Source of the DNA: Cohnella sp. CFH 77786
GTDB taxonomy: Bacteria > Bacillota > Bacilli > Paenibacillales > Paenibacillaceae
NCBI RefSeq assembly: GCF_019400745.1
Contig: NZ_WJIB01000008.1
Span: forward strand, 62,001-126,000
Length of the DNA: 64,000 bases
Direction: 5' to 3'
The notes under the pieces were generated by a model. The model ran no database searches and had not been told where the DNA came from. It worked only from the letters and a program-made list of their open reading frames with translations. Position numbers and translations under genes: made by a program. Of this stretch, positions 36,259 to 44,477 are shown in pieces (position 1 is the first letter of the stretch; every line of letters starts with the position of its first letter).

Positions 36259-39200
36259 TTATGCCGCCAATTCGAACGATGGATCGGCCGCTTTGCGTTT
36301 TCTCCACGCCAGTTCGTAGATGACCGGAACCACGATCAACGTCAGCAGCGTCGAGCTGAACAGTCCGCCGATCACCGTAATGGCCAGACCGCCGGAAATC
36401 AAGCTTGTCGAAGAGCCGGACAACGCCAGCGGAAGAAGTGCCAGCATCGTGGCGCACGCGGTCATCAGAATCGGCCGCAGACGCGTCTTCGACGCTTCCA
36501 CGATCGCTTCGGTAACCTGCATGCCGGATCTGCGGTTCTTCTCGACGCGGTCCAGCAGAACGACCGCGTTCGTGACGACGATTCCGACGAGCATCAGCAT
36601 TCCGATCATCGCGCTCATCGACAACGCTTGACCCGTAATCAGCAAGGCGCCAAGCGACCCTACCGGGATAAACACCAGGGAGGACAGGATGATCAGAGGG
36701 GTGAGCAAGCCCCCGAACGTCATGCTCATCACCAGGAATACAAGGCCTACGGCCACGACCATCGCGATCCCCAAGCTGGAGAAGCCTTCCGTGATCATCT
36801 CGAGCCCGCCGCCGTAGCTCACTTCCACTCCGCTCGGCAGGGACAAGCTTGCGATGTCTTCTTTGACCTTATTCGTAACGGCCGCCGTATCGTCGGCATT
36901 TTTAACCGTTCCGCTGATTTTGGCGTACGTTTTCCCATCGTCGTGGTTGACCGTGATCAAGGCGCTCTCCGTCTTGACGTCGGCGATATCCCCGAGCTTC
37001 ATCGTCCCTGCGGCCGTCGGAATCATGATGTTTTCCAGCTCGTCTCGGGACGTGATTTGCTGCCGGTAAGACAACGTAATATCCCGTTCCTGACCGTTCA
37101 ACGTATAGGTGCCCGCATCCACCGGCTTCAACTGCTCGCCCACCGCCTGCATGACGGCGAAGGCATTCACGTTCGCGTCGATTCCCTTCTGATTCAGCGA
37201 GAGCACCCATTTCGGAGCGACGTCGTTCATATTGTTGGCGACGTCCTTCAGGTCCGCGTTCTGCTTCATCAGATCTTCGACTTGCTTGGCGGCTTTCGAC
37301 AAGTTCTCGACATTGTCCGAATACAGGCTCACCTCGATATTGTCGCCGGTCGGCAATCCCTGCTGCTGACCTTCCTTGACGGTTACCGCCGTTTCGGGAA
37401 CCGCCGCCGTTACGATCGCGGGAAGCTCCGCGTTCGCTTGGTCGACGATGCGATCCATATCCGTTCCATCGGCGAATTGCGCCGTGACCGTCGCTTTGTT
37501 CTTGCCGGACGGCTGGAACGGATTGTCGGCTCCGCCGATGGCAACCTGATAGTTCCGGACGCCCTCCAACTTTTTCACGTAGTTTTCCACCTGTTCGCTG
37601 ACCGCGCTCGTCTGTTCCATGCCGCTCTTGGCAGGCAGCGTTACGTTGATGGTAGCGGTAGGAACGGAATCCGCGGGGAGAAAGGCGACCCCGAGCAGCG
37701 GAATCGTGCTTAGGGAACCGACGAGCAGCAGCACAGCCAAGCCCAGAACGGTTTTTTTGCGTTTCAGCGCGCCCCGAATCCATTTCTCGAAGCCGTTCGC
37801 GAGCTTGCCCCCGCCTTCTTGATGCGGTTTGACGCGTTTGAAGAACTTCGCTCCCAAGACCGGAATCAGCATGACGGCGACGAGAAGCGACGTCAGGATC
37901 GAAATGACGACCGCGATCGAGAATGGACGGAAAAACTCCCCGATAATGCCGCTGACGAAGGCAAGCGGAGCGAATACGACGACCGTGGCGACGGTCGAGG
38001 ATGCGACCGCTCCGATCACCTCTTTGGTCGCCCGGTAGGCGAGCTCCTTGCCCTTCAGCTCGCTGCCCTTCTCCTGCCGCCATCTGTAGATGTTCTCGAT
38101 GACGACGATGCTGTCGTCCACGATGCGGCCGATCGAGACGGCGATCCCGCCCAGCGTCATGATATTTAGCGTGTATCCCATTTGGTTCATCAAGGCGATG
38201 GTCGCGAAAATGGAAATGGGCAACGATAAGATGGAAATGACGGTCGCCCGTACGTTACGCAAGAACAGGAAGATAATGATGACGCAGAACAAAGCGCCGA
38301 ACAAGCCTTCCCGGACAAGCGACGACACGGATTCTTCGATTTCCGCGCCTTGGTCCATGATAACATGGACATCCAGCTCGTTCCGATCCTGATAGGTGCC
38401 GAGCAGATCCTTGATTTCGTTTGCGACATCCGCCGTGTTCGCTTCTTGGCTTTTGACGACTTCCAAGACGTAGCTCGGTTCCCCGTTATACCGGGTAATC
38501 TCGTTCTGCGACGAAACCGTCGCGATTTCGGCGATATCCGAAAGCTTCGTTGTGGCGGCCGCCGCCTGCGAATTCGGAGCTCCCGCGCCTTGCGGCTGAG
38601 CGGCGGCAGCATTCAGCTGCAAATTCTCGAGCCGCTCGAGCGAACGGACGCCGCCGGTAAGACGGATCGGAATCGTTGTCTCGTCCTGGGTCAAGCTGCC
38701 GAGCGGAAGCGCGTACTCCAGCGATTGAATGGCGGTCTTGATCGAGCTTAACGATATCCCGAGACGACCCGCCTTTTCTTTATCCACGACGATGTTCAAC
38801 CGATCGGACGACGTTCCTTTCAGCGTTACGGAACTGACGCCGTCGAGCCTTTTCAATTTCGGGACGATTTCGGTTTCCAGCTTGTTCTCCAATGCTTGCG
38901 AATTGCCGTTATCGGCGAACACGGCCGCTTGGTAGATCGGCGCCGCTCCCACGGACAGACGCTGGACGGTGACGTCCGCCTTGTCCGGAAGATCGAGCTT
39001 GTCGATCGCGCTCCCGATGTCGCCGACCAGCTTCTCCATATCGGATCCGAACGGAAATTGGATCGAGATGCTGGCTGCATTCTCCATCGAGGTACTCGTC
39101 AAGGAATCGTAATTTTTGAAGCCCTTCAAGCTATCCTCGATGGGCTTCGTGATTTCGGTTTCGATCTCCTCGGTCGACGCGCCCGGATTCACCGCTTGGA

Positions 39201-39342
39201 TGAACACGGCCGGAAAATCCACGTCGGGGAACGTTTGCTGCTTGATTCGGGTCGCCGAGTATAATCCGTAACCGAATACGAGAATACACAGAATAACGAC
39301 GGCAACGCCGTTCTTCAAACTTATTTTGCTCAGACTGTTCAC
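36259..39342 (-). CDS. RND-family efflux transporter, SwrC/AcrB-like
   Basis: The protein is 1,027 residues with the RND architecture: one N-terminal membrane helix (VAVVILCILVFGYGLYS), a large external loop, a block of helices (about 335-530), a second loop and a final block of helices. IGRIVDDSIVVIENIYR carries the acidic residues of the proton relay. It is the Gram-positive type that works without an outer-membrane partner, like SwrC of B. subtilis, which exports surfactin. No adaptor protein is encoded nearby. It is the last gene behind a response regulator and kinase, which probably control it. The substrate is unknown. Confidence 0.88.
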   Translation of the reverse strand: MNSLSKISLKNGVAVVILCILVFGYGLYSATRIKQQTFPDVDFPAVFIQAVNPGASTEEIETEITKPIEDSLKGFKNYDSLTSTSMENAASISIQFPFGSDMEKLVGDIGSAIDKLDLPDKADVTVQRLSVGAAPIYQAAVFADNGNSQALENKLETEIVPKLKRLDGVSSVTLKGTSSDRLNIVVDKEKAGRLGISLSSIKTAIQSLEYALPLGSLTQDETTIPIRLTGGVRSLERLENLQLNAAAAQPQGAGAPNSQAAAATTKLSDIAEIATVSSQNEITRYNGEPSYVLEVVKSQEANTADVANEIKDLLGTYQDRNELDVHVIMDQGAEIEESVSSLVREGLFGALFCVIIIFLFLRNVRATVISILSLPISIFATIALMNQMGYTLNIMTLGGIAVSIGRIVDDSIVVIENIYRWRQEKGSELKGKELAYRATKEVIGAVASSTVATVVVFAPLAFVSGIIGEFFRPFSIAVVISILTSLLVAVMLIPVLGAKFFKRVKPHQEGGGKLANGFEKWIRGALKRKKTVLGLAVLLLVGSLSTIPLLGVAFLPADSVPTATINVTLPAKSGMEQTSAVSEQVENYVKKLEGVRNYQVAIGGADNPFQPSGKNKATVTAQFADGTDMDRIVDQANAELPAIVTAAVPETAVTVKEGQQQGLPTGDNIEVSLYSDNVENLSKAAKQVEDLMKQNADLKDVANNMNDVAPKWVLSLNQKGIDANVNAFAVMQAVGEQLKPVDAGTYTLNGQERDITLSYRQQITSRDELENIMIPTAAGTMKLGDIADVKTESALITVNHDDGKTYAKISGTVKNADDTAAVTNKVKEDIASLSLPSGVEVSYGGGLEMITEGFSSLGIAMVVAVGLVFLVMSMTFGGLLTPLIILSSLVFIPVGSLGALLITGQALSMSAMIGMLMLVGIVVTNAVVLLDRVEKNRRSGMQVTEAIVEASKTRLRPILMTACATMLALLPLALSGSSTSLISGGLAITVIGGLFSSTLLTLIVVPVIYELAWRKRKAADPSFELAA

Positions 39343-39411
39343 ATGGAACTCTCCTCTCCTATGTCTGAGCGTAGTTTATAACCCTTATTTGTCCTCTCTG
39401 TGAATTCGAGA

Positions 39412-40785
39412 TTACAAATTCGGACCTTGGAGGTTGGCGGGAAGCGTCACCGTGAACGTCGTTCCTTCCCCCAGACGGCTCGACACCCGGATCTCGCCGT
39501 GGTGAAGGTCGACGATCCGTTTCACGATCGAAAGACCGAGACCGCTGCCTCCGACCTTACGTTCCCTGGACTTGTCCACTTTGTAAAAAGGTTCGAAAAT
39601 TCGGTTCCGTTCGTCTTCGGGAATACCTTGGCCGCTGTCCGCGACCGCCACCTCGACACGGTCGCCCCGATCGATCGCGCCGATCCGGATCGAACCGCCC
39701 CGGTCCGTGAATTTAATGGCGTTGCTGAGCAAATTGTTCCATAGCTGCATAAGCCGATCTTCGTCGGCGGTGATGAAGATAGCCGTCATGTCCAGATCGA
39801 CGTGCAGATGTTTGGCCGCCCATTGCGGCTCGTAGGCGATGACGACCTTCCTAAGCTGCTCGTCCAATCGATAACGGCGGGGATGAAGCTCAAGGTGCGC
39901 GTATTCGAGCGAAGATAATTGAAGAAGGTCTTCGCTGAGTCGCGACAATCGGTCGCTTTCCTCTTCGATAATCGTGAGCAGATGCATCCGGCTTTCCTCG
40001 TCCATTTTTTTGTGCTTGAGCGCCTGCGTGAAGCCCTTAATGGACGTCAAGGGGGACTGAATCTCATGGGACACGTCGGACACGAACCGCTGCCTGATCT
40101 GTTCCAGCATGCCCAGCTCCTTGGCCATTTCATTGAAGCTGGCGGTTAATTGTCCGATCTCGTCCTTTCGTTTGGTCTTCAAATCGATCCTGAAGTTGCC
40201 TTTGGCCATTCGTCGGGCCGCGCGGGTCAGCAGCTGAAGCGGTCTCACGATATATCTCGCCGCGAGCAAGATCAGCAAGCTGCCGAAGAGAAGGACAATC
40301 AGCAATTGGGTTCGAATGGCAGTTGCGAATACTTCCAATATTTCTCCTAATGAAGGCGCGATAAATAAGGCATATGGACGACCGTTCACCTCAAAAGGAA
40401 GTCCCACCACGATGTTGGCCCCATGGCTGGAACCGCGGCGGTACACTCCCCCTTGTAAAACATGCCGAATTTGGTCTTCGTTTAATTGGATTCGCAGGTG
40501 CCCGGATTGCTCGCTTTCATGAAGCGGCTTTCCTTCTCCGTTGTAGATTTGGATCGTATACAGGGAGAGGACTTTCATCCCCCGCACCAGCGCATCGAGA
40601 TTGCCGGGATCCGATTGCTCATAGGATTGAATGATCGCTTTGCCGCTCGAGATCATGTTATCTTGGACAAGCGTATCGAGCTGATCTTGGTAAAGCCGGC
40701 CGGACACGAAGAAGGCCAGAATCAAGCTGCCCATGACGGCTCCCAGAAAAGTAAGGACGACGCGTACGTACAGCGACTTAATCAC
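39412..40785 (-). CDS. sensor histidine kinase (HAMP, HisKA, HATPase)
   Basis: The protein is 457 residues. Two membrane helices (LTFLGAVMGSLILAFFVSG near 15-30 and LLIVLLFGSLLILLAARYI near 155-175) flank an extracellular sensor of about 125 residues. A HAMP domain follows, then the phosphoacceptor His in VSDVSHEIQSPLTSIKGF near residue 240, and the ATPase boxes NLLSNAIKFTDRGG, DSGQGIPEDE and GGSGLGLSIVKRI. The gene overlaps the end of the response regulator by 8 bases. The sensor shows no recognisable ligand domain. Confidence 0.9.
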   Translation of the reverse strand: MIKSLYVRVVLTFLGAVMGSLILAFFVSGRLYQDQLDTLVQDNMISSGKAIIQSYEQSDPGNLDALVRGMKVLSLYTIQIYNGEGKPLHESEQSGHLRIQLNEDQIRHVLQGGVYRRGSSHGANIVVGLPFEVNGRPYALFIAPSLGEILEVFATAIRTQLLIVLLFGSLLILLAARYIVRPLQLLTRAARRMAKGNFRIDLKTKRKDEIGQLTASFNEMAKELGMLEQIRQRFVSDVSHEIQSPLTSIKGFTQALKHKKMDEESRMHLLTIIEEESDRLSRLSEDLLQLSSLEYAHLELHPRRYRLDEQLRKVVIAYEPQWAAKHLHVDLDMTAIFITADEDRLMQLWNNLLSNAIKFTDRGGSIRIGAIDRGDRVEVAVADSGQGIPEDERNRIFEPFYKVDKSRERKVGGSGLGLSIVKRIVDLHHGEIRVSSRLGEGTTFTVTLPANLQGPNL

Positions 40786-41458
40786 GGGGCACCTCGAGAC
40801 GGTAGCCGAGACCGCGGAGAGTGACGATCCTGAAGTCCGCGTAGCCGGCGAACCGTTCCCTCAGCTTTTTGATATGGGTATCGACCGTCCGTTCGTCTCC
40901 GTCGTACTCGTAGCCCCAGATTTGCTGGATGAGCATATCCCGGGTGAACAGCTGGCCCGGATTACTGGCCAACGTGTAGATAAGCTCGAACTCCTTCAGA
41001 GGGATGGTCGCCGACTGTCCGACATCTTCGAAATGGACTTGGTAGCTGTTCTTATCCAAAACGACGCGGCCGAGCCTGATGATCTGCGATGTGAAGATTC
41101 GGTACCGTTTCAGCAGAGCCTTGACCCTCATCACCATCTCCATCGGCTCGAACGGCTTGACCAGGTAATCGTCGGTTCCGATTTGGAAGCCTTTGATCCG
41201 CTCCGCAGGTTCGCCCTTGGCGGTGATCATCAGCATCGGCGTGTCGCCGGAATTCCGGATGTTGCGGCCTAATTCCCATCCGTCCATTTCCGGCATCATG
41301 ACGTCCAGGACGACCAAATCGACGGGATGATCGGCCATGTAATGCCAAGCTTCCCTCCCGTTCGTTTTCTCGATGACCGTCATCCCTTCGTCTTCCAAGT
41401 ACAGCCGGATCAATTGACGGATATGCGTCTCATCGTCCACGACCAATACGGTAGTCAT
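40778..41458 (-). CDS. OmpR-family response regulator
   Basis: The protein is 226 residues from the ATG at 41458, chosen because GGAG lies 8 bases upstream; the ATG also overlaps the stop of a decayed ROK kinase (ATGA). The receiver has VVDDETH, the phospho-Asp in LVVLDVMMPEMDGWE and KPFEPME. The C-terminal winged helix (LKEFELIYTLASNPGQLFTRDMLIQQIWG) binds DNA. It should be phosphorylated by the kinase behind it and probably controls the RND pump gene. Confidence 0.9.
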   Translation of the reverse strand: MTTVLVVDDETHIRQLIRLYLEDEGMTVIEKTNGREAWHYMADHPVDLVVLDVMMPEMDGWELGRNIRNSGDTPMLMITAKGEPAERIKGFQIGTDDYLVKPFEPMEMVMRVKALLKRYRIFTSQIIRLGRVVLDKNSYQVHFEDVGQSATIPLKEFELIYTLASNPGQLFTRDMLIQQIWGYEYDGDERTVDTHIKKLRERFAGYADFRIVTLRGLGYRLEVPRD

Positions 41459-41664
41459 TGGCTTCTCTCCCAAACCCGGAAATCAAGTGCGAGCGAACCG
41501 CGCAAGCAGGCGTTGTTGCCGAGGCCCCAAGGATCATCGACAACCCGCCCGAGCCTCCGCTCCGGTTGCTCCGTCGGAAGCCTGAATCTACCCGCGAAGA
41601 TCCCTTCCTCGTACCCGATTCCACAGACGATTTCCGATCCTCCCGCTTCGACGGCTCCGATCAT
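41455..41664 (-). pseudogene. ROK-family sugar kinase remnant with large internal deletion
   Basis: A 69-codon frame starts MIGAVEAGGSEIVCGIGYEE, which matches the N-terminus of ROK-type fructokinases (xGGIEAGGTKFVCxxG). After about 44 residues it passes directly into DPWGLGNNACLRGSLALDF, the typical C-terminal PGLGxNAGxxGALAL block, and then stops. About 220 central residues are missing. The frame is intact and its TGA overlaps the ATG of the response regulator, so translation of the remnant may still feed the regulator. Confidence 0.65.
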
Positions 41665-41784
41665 CCCTTGTTACCCCCTGTTTGCATGTAATCTTCCATT
41701 ACATTATAGTCGTTCCCGCAACCAAGGCCATAACGTATCATCCCTGTCCGGGAAGATGCCGTCCTTCGGCCTCTCCGGAATGAG

Positions 41785-42495
41785 AAAAACCGCTTTGAAG
41801 TCGTTGCACGTACACAAGAAAAAGCCTGACGGCGTCCTGACCGATATCCGTGTAAAGGGTACCGGCATACGTTCCGCCAAGCAACGAAATCCTAGAAAGG
41901 CCTTTGCGATAGCATACCTTGGTTGGGATACCGTCCGGATATGGCCGTTTCTCGAAACCGTATGCCGGATTCGCCCCGCCGCTCAACTTTAGAGGGAAAA
42001 CCTCCCAATAATTCCTTTGATTTTGCTAATTTGGGATGTTTTGTGGGAAAACCTCCCGCTAATATCGGTGAAAAACTTCAATTTTGGGTATAAAGCCGGA
42101 ATTAGATGGAGGTTTTCCTTCTAATCACGCGCTAGTGGCCAATACGCAAAAATAGAGGGAAGTTTTCCCTTTCATCGCCTTGACTGCACGGCACCCGCCC
42201 CATCTGAGGCACCACGATCGGAGACCTGCCGACATCAGATTCACGTATGACGCTCATGCGTGCGACTTAACCTGTAAGTCATAAAGCCCGCTTTGCAAGA
42301 TAAACAGAGCATCGACGGGGAGCGCAAGTCCCATAAACGCCCCCTCTCGCTTCCCCAAAACCGCTCTCTGGAAACTTATACTTTCTATATTGTCAAGTAA
42401 AAACGACTTCGTCGTCCTCAAGGGACAGAGATGTCGTTTTTTATCGAAGATCATTCAGAAATGAAAAGACGTGAAACTTATAAATTCTGAATGAT
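41785..42495. repeat. long diverged noncoding repeat, copy B
   Basis: A stretch of about 700 bases without a gene, aligning with copy A (27016-27655). It keeps four GGGAAAACCTCCC-like hairpin arms in the same order and spacing, though more degenerate (for example TTAGAGGGAAAACCTCCC at 41989, then the second at about 42042). At its end, 42392-42495, is the CAAGTAAAAACGAC module with the 11-bp inverted repeat ATCATTCAGAA/TTCTGAATGAT, which in copy A lies in front. Confidence 0.8.
42402..42445 (+). terminator. terminator-like hairpin inside repeat copy B
   Basis: AAACGAC at the start pairs with GTCGTTT before a T-run, read on the plus strand. No plus-strand gene lies upstream within 6 kb, so its job, if any, would concern a transcript of the repeat itself. 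Confidence 0.45.
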
Positions 42496-42496
42496 T

Positions 42497-42534
42497 AAAG
42501 CAAAGCCGTACCCGGAGATCGGAGTGCGGCTTCT
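42497..42534 (-). terminator. zapA terminator
   Basis: On the minus strand AAGCCGC...GTACGGCTT (42532 to 42503) is followed by TGCTTT, about 55 bases past the zapA stop. Confidence 0.65.
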
Positions 42535-42589
42535 TCGCGCGTTTGTCAGCACTGCAGAGCAGAGGGCAAACACCGGCTTCGAGTCGATC

Positions 42590-44281
42590 TTACTGCTGTT
42601 CGAGAAGATCGATCCATTCGTTGTACTCGTTCTGCAGCTTCACGTACTCCCGCTGCAGCTCCTCATGCTCCCGGCGGAGCGTCCCGAGCTCCGCCTCCAG
42701 GCGGTCGGCGCGTTCGGCGAGCTCCCGCGCCACCCGCTCGTGCTCCGCTTGCGAGGCGGCCAGCTCCGCCTCGCGCGCGTCGAGGGCGGCGGCCTGCGCG
42801 CGCGCCGCCTCCAGCTCGCGCTCCGCCAGTTCCTTGGCGGCGCCCATGCGCTCTTCCGCCTCCGCCACCTCGGCGAGGCGCGCTTCCAGAGCGGCGGCCA
42901 GCTCCGCTGCCTCGCGCCCTTCCCGCTGCGCGGCAGCCAGCTGCTCCTGCAGCCGCGAAGTGCCCGCGCGCGCCGCCTCCAGCTCGCTCTCCGCCAGTTC
43001 CTTGGCGGCGCCGATGCGCTCTTCCGCCTCCGCCGCCTCGGCGAGGCGCGCTTCCAGCGCGGCGGCCCGCTCCGCTGCCTCGCGCCCTTCCCGCTGCGCG
43101 GCGGCCAGCTGCTCCTGCAGCCGCGCAGCTGCCGTGCGTGCCGCCTGCTCCCGCTCGCCCGCCTCGCGCAGCTGGCGGTTCGCGTCGCCCAGCTCCCGCT
43201 CCGCGCGCTCCCGCGCGGCCGTCTGCGACCGCAGCCGCTCCGCCGCCTGGGCGTCGGCCGCTTGCCGCTTGCGCTGATCCTCCGCCGCCGCGCGCCGGAG
43301 CTCTTCCGCTTCGCGGCCGGACCGCTGGACGTCCCCTTCCAGCTTGGCGCGCTCCTTCAGCCAATCGACCTCTCGGGCCAGCCATTCCGCTTTCTCGCCC
43401 GCCCAAGCGGAGCGCTCCGCTTCCAAAGCGGCACGTTCCTCCGCACAAGACGCGCGCTCGGTCAGCCATGCCTCGCGTTCGGCGGCAAAACCCGCGTCTC
43501 GTTCCTCCAGCTGCTTCTCCGCTTCGCGGCGGGTTTCCTCCAGTATGCGGGCATGGCGGGCTTCCAGCTCTTCCGCCTGCTCCCGGAGCTCTTCCCGGTG
43601 ACGCAGGCGCTCTTCTTCCCGTTCGTTCCAGGCCCGTGCCGCCTCGGCCGCTTGCTCCGCCCGGATTTCCTCCATCCGCTCGGCTGCTTTCGCGCGTTCC
43701 GCCTCCGCCGCTACCCGCAGGGCAGCCGTCTCTTCCGCGTGCTCCGAGCGCATTTCCTCCATCCGCTCGGCTGCCTTCGCGCGTTCCGCCTCCGCCGCTA
43801 CCCGCAGGGCAGCCGTCTCTTCCGCGTGCTCCGAGCGCATTTCCTCCATCCGCTCGGCTGCCTTCGCGCGTTCCGCCTCCATCGCTTCCCGCAGGGCAAC
43901 CGTCTCCTCCGCGTGCTCCGAGCGCATTTCCTCCATCCGCTCGGCTGCCTTCGCGCGTTCCGCCTCCGCCGCTTCCCGCAGGGCAACCGTCTCCGCGGCG
44001 CTCCGTTCCAGCTCTGCGGCCAAACTGTCGCGTTCCGCCTGCACCGTCAGCAGCCTCTCATAGTCGGATCGCAACCGCATCAGCTCGTCGGCCATGTTAA
44101 TCGCAGCCAGAACAGCCAGCCGGGGCAGGTCCAGCCTCGGATCGCTGACCGAGATCCGGTTGATCTGGTCGTTGACGAAGGCCGCCACTTTCCTCATGTA
44201 GTCAGGATTGGAACGACCTTTGAGCGAATATTGCGTACCGTATATGTCAACCGACACACGCGTCAGATTGTCCTCGTTCAT
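42590..44281 (-). CDS. zapA: ZapA-like cell division protein with very long coiled-coil extension
   Basis: The protein is 563 residues, against roughly 85-150 for usual ZapA. Residues 1-85 are a ZapA domain (TRVSVDIYGTQYSLKGRSNPDYMRKVAAFVND, RLDLPRLAVLAAINMADEL). The rest is an almost unbroken coiled coil rich in Ala, Glu and Arg. It contains about four 29-residue repeats (EAERAKAAERMEEMRSEHAE, residues about 95-215) and two repeats of about 56 residues (LQEQLAAAQREGREAAE). ZapA bundles FtsZ filaments at the division site. It lies downstream of pheT, the usual place in this group, so it is the true zapA locus. The extension could be a spacer or scaffold. Confidence 0.85.
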   Translation of the reverse strand: MNEDNLTRVSVDIYGTQYSLKGRSNPDYMRKVAAFVNDQINRISVSDPRLDLPRLAVLAAINMADELMRLRSDYERLLTVQAERDSLAAELERSAAETVALREAAEAERAKAAERMEEMRSEHAEETVALREAMEAERAKAAERMEEMRSEHAEETAALRVAAEAERAKAAERMEEMRSEHAEETAALRVAAEAERAKAAERMEEIRAEQAAEAARAWNEREEERLRHREELREQAEELEARHARILEETRREAEKQLEERDAGFAAEREAWLTERASCAEERAALEAERSAWAGEKAEWLAREVDWLKERAKLEGDVQRSGREAEELRRAAAEDQRKRQAADAQAAERLRSQTAARERAERELGDANRQLREAGEREQAARTAAARLQEQLAAAQREGREAAERAAALEARLAEAAEAEERIGAAKELAESELEAARAGTSRLQEQLAAAQREGREAAELAAALEARLAEVAEAEERMGAAKELAERELEAARAQAAALDAREAELAASQAEHERVARELAERADRLEAELGTLRREHEELQREYVKLQNEYNEWIDLLEQQ

Positions 44282-44289
44282 GGCGTGTT

Positions 44290-44368
44290 CCTCCTATAAT
44301 AGGGAGTTTGACGAAGTCAAACTCTCACTGCTATTAGGGAGTTTGACGAAGTCAAACTCCCTCTGCTT
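44290..44368 (-). repeat. hairpin plus Shine-Dalgarno repeat, locus 3 (before zapA)
   Basis: Two perfect hairpins GAGTTTGAC-TTC-GTCAAACTC on the minus strand are followed by CCTATTATAGGAGG, the ribosome binding site of zapA. Compared with locus 2 the loops have TTC instead of TCC and the linker differs, so this is a related but diverged copy. Confidence 0.85.
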
Positions 44369-44402
44369 GCCTGTCATCGTTCACAACGAATCCCCGATTA
44401 TC

Positions 44403-44460
44403 GAAAAAGCGCAGCGGCATCTTCGGCCGCCTCTCGGCGTCCTGAAGTATTTCGCTGCGC
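44403..44460 (-). terminator. pheT terminator
   Basis: On the minus strand GCGCAGCG (44460-44453) pairs with CGCTGCGC followed by TTTTTCG, with a GC-rich internal stem-loop. It lies 18 bases past the pheT stop and would partly separate zapA from pheST. Confidence 0.7.
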
Positions 44461-44477
44461 CCTATCCCGTTTCCTGC

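Noticed and set aside
41785..42495. insertion sequence
   Set aside because: No transposase frame or fragment was found in either repeat copy, and no clear terminal inverted repeats bound the whole element.
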